From Candidatus Omnitrophota bacterium (GTDB lineage: Bacteria; Omnitrophota; Gorgyraeia; Gygaellales; Profunditerraquicolaceae), in the NCBI GenBank assembly GCA_028717985.1, contig JAQUMS010000075.1, positions 1 through 6,494 of the forward strand: a stretch of 6,494 nt of DNA, in the 5' to 3' direction. The position numbers and the translations under genes were made by a program. Below, in pieces: positions 1-5,445 of the stretch (the stretch's first letter is position 1; each line of letters opens with the position of its first letter). A model generated the notes under the pieces. The model was not told where the DNA came from, did no database searches, and saw nothing but the letters and a program-made list of their open reading frames with translations.

Positions 1-1
1 T

Positions 2-646
2 ATTCCGACCCAGCCTAATCCTGAAACAGTTCCCAGGTCCGTAGTTCTTTCTGATGTCGCCGTTACTGAGAAAACCTTCAAAGTAAAAGTTGCGGGAGAT
101 GTTGTCAATGTCAGGGCTGGCGCGGGTGAATCGTTCCCTATTATCGGAAAAGTTGTTAAAGATCAGGAATTAGCCGTTCTTGACGAATTAAACGGATGGT
201 GCAGAATTGAGCCTCCCCAGGATTCTTACGGCTGGATCTATAAGCGTTTTGTGACTAAAGATGCCGGTGCGTGTTCTAAGTCTTCAACGGCGGTATCTGA
301 TTTGAAAACTACCGTACAGGAAGGAAAAATTGTCGTGCCTGTAGTCGCTACGGTTGGCGGTGAAAAAACTGCAACGACCGGCGTGTCAGCCGTAAAAGTT
401 TCGGAACAGCCTGCGTCACAGGAAATAACAGTCCGTGGTGTAGTAAAACGGTTCGGAAATATATTTTTTAAACGGGATAAATTTAAAATCGTAACTCCTG
501 AAAAGAAGGTTTTTCTTCTTGAATATTCAAAATCTTCTTTAGAGGGTTTTCTTTTCCAGACGGTTTCTGTTACCGGAACACTTCGTGTGGTATCCAAGCC
601 CGGTATCCAGACAATAGAGGTGAGTAAAATAGAGGTTGTAGATTGA
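2..646 (+). CDS. SH3b-domain protein with C-terminal OB-fold-like domain (5' partial)
   Basis: The frame is open from the window edge to TGA 644-646, so the N-terminus lies upstream. The GTG at 251 is internal and is not a credible start, because it would cut off the SH3 domain. Two segments can be seen. Nucleotides about 77-256 encode a bacterial SH3 (SH3b) domain with the typical VNVRAGAGESFPIIGKV opening, the NGWCRI core and the YGWIYKRFV ending. After a Ser/Thr/Val-rich linker, about 425-643 encode a beta-rich module (ITVRGVVKRFG, FLLEY, VSVTGTLRV, IQTIEVSKIEVV) whose spacing resembles an OB-fold. SH3b domains usually bind cell-wall peptides, so an envelope location is likely, but no signal peptide can be judged because the start is missing. 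The stop overlaps the start of the downstream protease gene by 4 nt, which suggests co-translation. The exact function is unknown; the SH3b call is firm and the OB-like call is moderate. Confidence 0.8.
   Translation: MPTQPNPETVPRSVVLSDVAVTEKTFKVKVAGDVVNVRAGAGESFPIIGKVVKDQELAVLDELNGWCRIEPPQDSYGWIYKRFVTKDAGACSKSSTAVSDLKTTVQEGKIVVPVVATVGGEKTATTGVSAVKVSEQPASQEITVRGVVKRFGNIFFKRDKFKIVTPEKKVFLLEYSKSSLEGFLFQTVSVTGTLRVVSKPGIQTIEVSKIEVVD
631..635 (+). promoter_or_regulatory. Shine-Dalgarno site for the TTG-initiated protease gene
   Basis: AGAGG lies 7 nt upstream of the TTG at 643, inside the last codons of the SH3b gene. It supports the TTG start. The first in-frame ATG (703) would begin only three residues before the HExxH motif and would remove the first membrane helix. 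Confidence 0.5.
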
Positions 647-1281
647 CGATAGCGGATCATGTTTTAAAATTTCTCGTTTCATTTGTTTTCCTGAGTGTTG
701 CGATGACAGTCCATGAATTCTGTCACGGGTGGGCCGCGAATAAACTCGGTGACACAACAGCGAAATCTTCAGGCAGGCTTACGCTTAATCCCTTCTCGCA
801 CATAGATCCGGTTAATACTTGTTTACTTCCACTTGTTTTATTTGTCGCTACCCGCGGCCAATTTATTTTCGGAACGGCTAAACCAGTTCCCGTGAATTTT
901 CTGGCATTGAAGAATCTTAAAAAAGATATTATCTGGATCGGATTGAGCGGCTCTCTCGCTAATTTCACGCTGGCATTGGTTTTGAGCGTTCTCTGGATTT
1001 TTATCCCGCAAACAGGCCCCTCGGATTTTATTTTTTCTAATTTAATTGTAATTAATATAGTTTTAGGTGTTTTTAATTTGATACCTGTTCCGCCGTTGGA
1101 CGGGGCGCGTATCATGATGGGAATTTTGCCTGTTAAATCGGCGTCTGTGTATGCGCGCCTGGAACCATACGGGCTTATTTTTGTCGTCGCGTTTTTATAC
1201 CTTGGGGTTATCGACATTTTTATCATGCCGGTCATCGGTTTTATGCTTGGATTACTTCCTAAATTTACGCTCGTCTTATGA
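643..1281 (+). CDS. site-2 protease family (M50) membrane zinc metalloprotease
   Basis: This 212-residue protein is very hydrophobic and probably has five or so membrane segments (about 5-22, 58-70, 95-121, 132-152, 165-204). The zinc-protease signature is HEFCH at 24-28 (H24 and H28 as ligands, E25 as catalytic base) at the end of the first helix. The second family signature, NLIPVPPLDG at 145-154, supplies the third ligand, D153. The GRLTLNPFSHIDP segment (44-56) and the GTAKPVPVN segment (77-85) are typical of small, PDZ-less bacterial M50 proteins such as the YwhC/Rip3-like group, and the length is normal. Such enzymes cut within or next to membranes; the substrate cannot be inferred here. 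The start is TTG 643, overlapping the SH3b stop by 4 nt, and the end overlaps the aroB ATG (ATGA 1278-1281). The family call is firm, the physiological role is unknown. Confidence 0.93.
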   Translation: MTIADHVLKFLVSFVFLSVAMTVHEFCHGWAANKLGDTTAKSSGRLTLNPFSHIDPVNTCLLPLVLFVATRGQFIFGTAKPVPVNFLALKNLKKDIIWIGLSGSLANFTLALVLSVLWIFIPQTGPSDFIFSNLIVINIVLGVFNLIPVPPLDGARIMMGILPVKSASVYARLEPYGLIFVVAFLYLGVIDIFIMPVIGFMLGLLPKFTLVL

Positions 1282-2366
1282 AAACTGTTTTTGTCAGGCT
1301 CAGGAATAATGGTTATAAAGTCGTTATCGGCAGGGGGATCAGCCGTACTTTTGTCCGGATGATAGCCGGGCTTGGATTAGGGGATTATGGATATATTATT
1401 ACCAATCCTCTCGTGAAAGCTAAATGCGGCGTTTCTGTGTCTTCTTCTCTTTCAAAAGCCGGCATGGGATTCTGTTTTAAGGTAGTTCCCGATACGGAAC
1501 AAAGCAAATCTTTCAAAACCGCGGGCGAAATAATATCGGATATCGCCGTAAAAACAAAACAGAAAAAATTTTTCATCATCGCGCTTGGCGGAGGGGTTAT
1601 CGGCGATCTTGCCGGTTTTGTGGCTTCGATGTATAAACGAGGTGTCCCGTACGTTCAGGTGCCGACTACGTTGTTATCACAGGTTGATTCTTCTATCGGC
1701 GGAAAAACCGCCGTTGATATCTCTCAGGGGAAAAATCTTGTCGGTTCGTTTTATCAGCCGCGTCTGGTGTTAAGTGATGTCTCCTTTTTATCTACTCTTT
1801 CAAAACCTCAAGTCCGTAATGGTTTGTCGGAAGTCATCAAATACGCGATTATCAAAGACCCGGGTTTATTTTCGTTCCTTGAACAAAATTATTCCCGCGT
1901 AATAAACCATGATCTGGATGTTTTGGAATATGTTGTCGCCACATGCGCGGCGGTCAAAGCGCGTATAGTAGAAAAAGATGAGCGAGAAACAAAAGGGATC
2001 AGGACCATATTGAACTTTGGGCATACGCTTGGACATGCGATTGAAGCCGCGGGCGGTTATGAGAGGTATTCCCATGGCGAAGCTATTGCCGTTGGAATGC
2101 TTTTGGCTGTCGATATGAGCGTGAAAATCCGTCTTGTATCTTCTTCTACGGCCGCGCGGATAGAAGCATTAATTTGTTCTTCGGGTTTGCCGACCGGGGT
2201 GGAGGGGGTTGATCCTGAAAAAATTATTCGCGCTCATTATTATGATAAGAAATTTTCCGGGGCAAAAAATAAATTTGTTTTAATCTCAGGAATCGGAAAG
2301 ACTCAGATCGTGACCGATGTTCCTTTGCCGTTAATCAAGGAAGTAATTCTCAATCGTTGTCGTTAA
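1278..2366 (+). CDS. aroB: 3-dehydroquinate synthase
   Basis: The enzyme converts 3-deoxy-D-arabino-heptulosonate 7-phosphate (DAHP) to 3-dehydroquinate, the second step of the shikimate pathway, using NAD and a divalent metal in the cytoplasm. The 362-residue length is standard. Visible motifs are the NAD-binding LGGGVIGDLAGF (103-114), VPTTLLSQVDSSIGGKTAVD (128-147), GLSEVIKYAII (182-192), LNFGHTLGHAIE (245-256), YSHGEAIAVGM (264-274) and the catalytic DKK (323-325). The expected metal ligands E185, H249 and H266 are all present, so it should be active. The ATG overlaps the stop of the M50 gene (ATGA) and no Shine-Dalgarno sequence precedes it, so translation is probably coupled to the protease gene. 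It is the last gene of its operon: a long inverted repeat follows 7 nt after the stop. The neighbouring SH3b and protease genes have no evident link to aromatic biosynthesis. Confidence 0.98.
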   Translation: MKTVFVRLRNNGYKVVIGRGISRTFVRMIAGLGLGDYGYIITNPLVKAKCGVSVSSSLSKAGMGFCFKVVPDTEQSKSFKTAGEIISDIAVKTKQKKFFIIALGGGVIGDLAGFVASMYKRGVPYVQVPTTLLSQVDSSIGGKTAVDISQGKNLVGSFYQPRLVLSDVSFLSTLSKPQVRNGLSEVIKYAIIKDPGLFSFLEQNYSRVINHDLDVLEYVVATCAAVKARIVEKDERETKGIRTILNFGHTLGHAIEAAGGYERYSHGEAIAVGMLLAVDMSVKIRLVSSSTAARIEALICSSGLPTGVEGVDPEKIIRAHYYDKKFSGAKNKFVLISGIGKTQIVTDVPLPLIKEVILNRCR

Positions 2367-2373
2367 GCAAATG

Positions 2374-2436
2374 TACCCTGGCCACTCCGGAGGTGGACCA
2401 GGTTTGTTTTGGTCCACCTCCGGAGTGGCCAGGGTA
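2374..2436. repeat. 27-bp perfect inverted repeat after aroB (possible terminator or REP-like element)
   Basis: Arms 2374-2400 and 2410-2436 are perfect reverse complements (27 of 27) around a 9-nt loop (GGTTTGTTT). Within each arm, 22 nt (2379-2400 and 2410-2431) form a near-palindrome around CTCCGGAG, with single-nt bulges at 2392 and 2397 in the left arm. The DNA could therefore fold as one long hairpin or as two short ones. The element is GC-rich compared with the AT-rich sequence after it. It sits between aroB and the next promoter, so it may stop or protect the aroB transcript. No U-run follows directly; the nearest T run is 2450-2454, 13 nt beyond, so it is not a classic intrinsic terminator. 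A dispersed palindromic repeat family is an equally good reading. Confidence 0.85.
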
Positions 2437-2462
2437 AGATACTGGCTGGTTTTTGAAAATAA

Positions 2463-2491
2463 TTGACAATTTGCTAAATCTGATATAAAAT
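2463..2491 (+). promoter_or_regulatory. sigma70-type promoter for guaB3-guaA
   Basis: TTGACA at 2463-2468 is a perfect -35 box. TAAAAT at 2486-2491 matches the -10 consensus in 5 of 6 positions, with the optimal 17-nt spacer. The surrounding DNA is AT-rich. Transcription would begin near 2498, giving a leader of about 120 nt before the guaB3 ATG. The position just after the aroB hairpin agrees with a new transcription unit. Confidence 0.75.
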
Positions 2492-2497
2492 AAAGTG

Positions 2498-2617
2498 TTA
2501 TTTTGATTGGGGTCTAAATTTATAACCCGTTGAAAATTAATGGGTTGAGTGTATTTTAATGTATGCCGGGCCGGTTATCATAAAAAACGGGCGATACGGC
2601 TTAGTAAGGAGAATACG
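2498..2617 (+). promoter_or_regulatory. long 5' leader of guaB3 with a small hairpin
   Basis: About 120 nt separate the inferred transcription start from the guaB3 ATG, long for a gene with its own strong ribosome site. AACCCGTT (2524-2531) pairs with AATGGGTT (2539-2546) over 8 pairs, including one G-U, with a 7-nt loop. The upstream GGGGT (2509-2513) could instead pair with the ACCC of the left arm, so two mutually exclusive folds are possible. I see no purine-riboswitch core and no U-run terminator. Regulation by this leader is an inference. Confidence 0.35.
2606..2611 (+). promoter_or_regulatory. Shine-Dalgarno site fixing the guaB3 start
   Basis: AAGGAG lies 6 nt upstream of the ATG at 2618. 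It decides between this ATG and the in-frame GTG at 2549, which has no good ribosome site and would add 23 residues not expected for the family. Confidence 0.8.
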
Positions 2618-3778
2618 ATGGCTGAATGGATAGGAATGGGAAGAAGGGCTCGTCGCTGCTACGGATTTGATGAAATCGCGCTTGTTCCCGGCACGCAGAC
2701 TATGAATCCCAATGAAGTTGATACGTCCTTTGAAATAGACGGTAAAAAATTTAAAATCCCGATTCTTGCCGCCGCTATGGACGGCGTTGTGGATGTGAAA
2801 TTTGCTGTTGAGATGTCGCGGATCGGAGGAATTGCTGTTTTAAACCTTGATGGTGTGCAGACGCGGTATGAAAATCCCGATGTGGTGCTTGAAAAAATAG
2901 CGAAGTCATCTCCTCAGGAAGCTACAGGGTTGATTCAGTCGGTTTATAATGAGCCTATTAAGGATAAGCTGATAGCCAAACGAGTAAGGGAAATAAAAAG
3001 CCAGAAAGGAATTGCTGTTTTAAGTTGTATTCCTGCTCACGCTGAAAAATTCTCTAAAATCGCCATCGGCGAAGGCGCGGATATTTTTGTTGTTCAATCT
3101 ACCCTCACAACCGTTAAACATGTTTCCAGCGAATATAAAAGCGTTGATTTATGTAAATTTTGCAAGAATGCCAAGATCCCTGTAATTTTGGGAAATTGCG
3201 TGACATACGAAACAACCCTTGAGCTTTTGGAAATCGGAGCGGCAGGTTTGCTTATCGGGGTTGGGCCGGGAGCGGCGTGCACTACCCGCGGAGTCCTCGG
3301 TATCGGTGTTCCTCAGGTAACGGCAATAGTTGATTCGGCGAGCGCGAGGGATTTTTATTATAAAAGGACGGGCCGGTATGTTCCGATAATCGCCGACGGC
3401 GGAATGAGCAAAGGCGGCGATATTTGTAAAGCGTTTGCCTGCGGCGCGGACGCGGTTATGATCGGATCAAGTTTTGCCCGGGCAAAGGAAGCCCCCGGAC
3501 GCGGGTATCACTGGGGGATGGCCACGTCGCACGTAAATCTGCCGCGCGGAACAAGAATTTTTGTCGGAACAACTGGGAGTTTAAAGGAAATACTCTTAGG
3601 CCCGGCGCGTGTTGATGACGGTTCACAGAATCTTTCGGGCGCTTTAAAAACGTCGATGGGATCGCTTGGCGCGGCGGATATTAAACAAATGCATGATGTT
3701 GAAATTATAATAGCTCCGTCTATTCAGACTGAAGGTAAGATTTTTCAGGTTGACCAAAGAGTGGGGATGGGTAAATAA
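2618..3778 (+). CDS. guaB3: GuaB3-type IMP dehydrogenase (CBS-less IMPDH-related protein)
   Basis: This 386-residue TIM-barrel protein belongs to the IMP dehydrogenase/GMP reductase superfamily. IMP dehydrogenase oxidises IMP to XMP with NAD, the committed step to GMP. The catalytic loop GVGPGAACTTRG (214-225) has the nucleophilic cysteine C221. Phosphate-binding segments IIADGGMSKGGD (257-268) and MIGSSFA (281-287) follow. The region after about residue 90, where canonical GuaB inserts two CBS domains, continues directly with barrel sequence, so these allosteric domains are absent. The C-terminal part (LPRGTRIFVGTTGSLKEIL, then IIIAPSIQTEGK) resembles the GuaB3 group of cyanobacteria and actinobacteria rather than GuaB or GuaC. 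The guaA gene 9 nt downstream uses XMP, which supports IMP dehydrogenase rather than GMP reductase activity. The ATG at 2618 is chosen because of the AAGGAG site. The family is firm; the activity follows from published work on cyanobacterial GuaB3 and from context. Confidence 0.93.
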   Translation: MAEWIGMGRRARRCYGFDEIALVPGTQTMNPNEVDTSFEIDGKKFKIPILAAAMDGVVDVKFAVEMSRIGGIAVLNLDGVQTRYENPDVVLEKIAKSSPQEATGLIQSVYNEPIKDKLIAKRVREIKSQKGIAVLSCIPAHAEKFSKIAIGEGADIFVVQSTLTTVKHVSSEYKSVDLCKFCKNAKIPVILGNCVTYETTLELLEIGAAGLLIGVGPGAACTTRGVLGIGVPQVTAIVDSASARDFYYKRTGRYVPIIADGGMSKGGDICKAFACGADAVMIGSSFARAKEAPGRGYHWGMATSHVNLPRGTRIFVGTTGSLKEILLGPARVDDGSQNLSGALKTSMGSLGAADIKQMHDVEIIIAPSIQTEGKIFQVDQRVGMGK

Positions 3779-3783
3779 GGAGG
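3777..3783 (+). promoter_or_regulatory. Shine-Dalgarno site of guaA
   Basis: AAGGAGG begins inside the guaB3 stop codon. It is 4 nt from the ATG at 3788 but only 1 nt from the in-frame GTG at 3785, so the ATG is the better start. The overlap with the stop suggests coupled translation. Confidence 0.7.
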
Positions 3784-3787
3784 AGTG

Positions 3788-5332
3788 ATGAGCACAAAAG
3801 AAGTAGTTGTTATCCTTGATTTTGGCTCGCAATACACCCAGTTAATAGCTCGGCGAGTCCGCGAAAACAAGGTTTTTTCGCGTATTGTTCCGTATAACAT
3901 TTCGGCAAAAGACTTGCAGGCATATTCCCCAAAGGGTATTATTTTCTCAGGCGGACCCGCTTCGGTTATTGAGAAAAACAGCCCTGAACCTGATAAGAAT
4001 ATTTTTAAATTAGGTATACCTGTTCTTGGTATTTGTTACGGCATGCAGATTATCGTTCAAACATTAGGCGGTAAAATTAAGCATACCAAAGACCGGGAAT
4101 TCGGGAAAACTGAACTTTTCATTGACAGCAATCAGGATATATTTAATCATTTGCCCGGGAATTTTACCTGTTGGGCGAGCCATGGCGATTTCGTTACTAA
4201 AGTGCCTCCGGGTTTTCAGGTTACCGCTCATACCTTTAACGCGCCTATCGCCGGGATGGCGCACAGGCAACGGAAAATTTTCGGCGTGTTATTTCATCCC
4301 GAGGTCACGCATACCGAAAAAGGCGGACAGATCCTGAGTAATTTCCTTTTTAAAGTCTGTGGATGTTCCGGCAGATGGACGATGCAGTCGTTCATTAGGG
4401 AAAGCATTGAAAATGTCAAGAAAACCGTTGGGAAAAGCCAGGTAGTGTTGGGGTTAAGCGGCGGAGTTGATTCTTCCGTTGCGGCGCTGCTGATCAACAG
4501 GGCTATCGGAAAGAACCTGAGGTGTATTTTTATCAACAACGGCGTTTTGCGCAAAGATGAACCGGAACAAATTAAAAGTGTTTTTAAAAATATGTACCAT
4601 TTGAACCTTGATTATGTGGATGCCTCCAAACAGTTCCTTTCAAAATTAAAAGGTGTTGTTGACCCGGAAGAAAAGCGGAAAATAATCGGGAGGGAGTTCG
4701 TCAAGGTTTTTGAAATTGAGGCGAAAAAATTCAAAGATGCGAAATTCCTCGGGCAGGGGACGCTGTATCCTGATGTGATCGAATCAATTCCCGCGTTCGG
4801 CGGCCCGACGAGCAGGATCAAGAGCCACCATAATGTCGGCGGTTTACCGGAACACATGAAGCTTAAACTTATTGAACCATTGCGCGATTTGTTCAAAGAT
4901 GAAGTCCGCCTGATCGGCAAGGAATTGGGGTTACCTGATCCCATTCTTTTCCGTCAGCCTTTTCCCGGGCCGGGTTTGGCGATTAGGATCATCGGCGAAG
5001 TTACGGAAAAACGGCTTGAATTACTCAGGGAAGCCGATAAAGTCGTTATTGACGAAATTAAAAAATCGTATCTCTATAACGAATTATGGCAGTCTTTCGC
5101 GGTTCTCCTTCCTATAAAAAGCGTGGGAGTTATGGGCGATGAGCGGACGTATGAACATGTTTTAGCTTTACGGTGCGTTACCAGTGTTGATGGAATGACC
5201 GCGGATTGGGGCAAACTCCCGTATGAAGTCCTGGGAAAGATTTCCAATCGTATTATTAACGAGGTCAGGGGAATCAACCGTGTCGTCTACGATATAACTT
5301 CCAAACCGCCCGCTACGATCGAGTGGGAATAA
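3788..5332 (+). CDS. guaA: GMP synthase (glutamine-hydrolysing)
   Basis: The enzyme aminates XMP to GMP using glutamine and ATP. The protein has 514 residues, full length for the family. Numbering is from the ATG at 3788. The class I glutamine amidotransferase domain (about 5-190) has the nucleophile C83 in GICYG and the partners H170 and E172 in FHPEV. The ATP-pyrophosphatase domain follows, with the P-loop SGGVDS at 224-229, then GQGTLYPDVIES and the XMP-site segment IKSHHNVGGLPEHMK starting at 344. The C-terminal dimerisation domain ends in the nearly invariant KPPATIEWE. Nothing is missing. It lies 9 nt after guaB3 and very probably shares its transcript, so IMP to XMP to GMP is encoded as a two-gene unit. 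No terminator with a U-run follows; a repeat-like hairpin occupies the downstream gap. Confidence 0.99.
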   Translation: MSTKEVVVILDFGSQYTQLIARRVRENKVFSRIVPYNISAKDLQAYSPKGIIFSGGPASVIEKNSPEPDKNIFKLGIPVLGICYGMQIIVQTLGGKIKHTKDREFGKTELFIDSNQDIFNHLPGNFTCWASHGDFVTKVPPGFQVTAHTFNAPIAGMAHRQRKIFGVLFHPEVTHTEKGGQILSNFLFKVCGCSGRWTMQSFIRESIENVKKTVGKSQVVLGLSGGVDSSVAALLINRAIGKNLRCIFINNGVLRKDEPEQIKSVFKNMYHLNLDYVDASKQFLSKLKGVVDPEEKRKIIGREFVKVFEIEAKKFKDAKFLGQGTLYPDVIESIPAFGGPTSRIKSHHNVGGLPEHMKLKLIEPLRDLFKDEVRLIGKELGLPDPILFRQPFPGPGLAIRIIGEVTEKRLELLREADKVVIDEIKKSYLYNELWQSFAVLLPIKSVGVMGDERTYEHVLALRCVTSVDGMTADWGKLPYEVLGKISNRIINEVRGINRVVYDITSKPPATIEWE

Positions 5333-5358
5333 TGTAGTTCATTCCTTAAAGAGGTCTT

Positions 5359-5429
5359 AGCTCTTGGCTCATAGCTTTTAGTAAAACAGTATGGTTTTGC
5401 TAAGAGCAAACAGCTAAGAGCAAAGAGCT
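5359..5429. repeat. imperfect inverted repeat made of TAAGAGC-like words, between guaA and dnaE
   Basis: Left outer arm 5359-5376 pairs with 5412-5429 (16 of 18). Inner arms 5376-5387 and 5394-5405 pair in 10 of 12 positions around a 6-nt loop, with 5406-5411 left as a bulge. The right side also contains a 14-nt tandem duplication with one difference: CTAAGAGCAAACAG (5400-5413) and CTAAGAGCAAAGAG (5414-5427). A separate perfect 10-nt palindrome AAGAGCTCTT lies at 5423-5432. Almost the whole 113-nt gap is taken up by this structure. It has no U-run behind it. It may be a repeat-family member, a transcript stabiliser or a weak terminator; I cannot decide. Confidence 0.7.
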
Positions 5430-5445
5430 CTTAAAATTTAAAACC

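Noticed and set aside
251..646. A separate small gene starting at GTG 251
   Set aside because: The same frame is open to the window edge and encodes a good SH3b domain upstream of 251; it is the tail of a larger gene.
238..660. Minus-strand open frame (140 codons) opposite the SH3b gene
   Set aside because: It has no recognisable motif and overlaps a well-supported domain protein on the other strand.
723..1235. Long minus-strand open frame (170 codons) opposite the protease gene
   Set aside because: It is antisense to a gene with clear M50 motifs, and its translation shows no recognisable domain; it is a shadow frame.
2374..2454. Classic rho-independent terminator
   Set aside because: The stem is far longer than usual and the T run lies 13 nt away instead of directly after it, so only a tentative terminator role is stated.
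2549..2617. N-terminal extension of GuaB3 from GTG 2549
   Set aside because: There is no suitable ribosome site at 2549, while AAGGAG sits 6 nt before ATG 2618; the extra 23 residues do not look like the family.
2498..2617. Purine (guanine) riboswitch before guaB3
   Set aside because: The conserved three-way-junction core sequences of the purine class are not present, and the only stem seen is a simple 8-bp hairpin.
5400..5427. Start of a CRISPR array
   Set aside because: There are only two adjacent 14-nt units with no spacers and no cas gene; it is a short tandem duplication within an inverted repeat.
5333..5445. Promoter for dnaE in the guaA-dnaE gap
   Set aside because: No pair of -35/-10 boxes with acceptable spacing stands out; AT-rich TTAAAATTTA near 5431 lacks a -35 partner.
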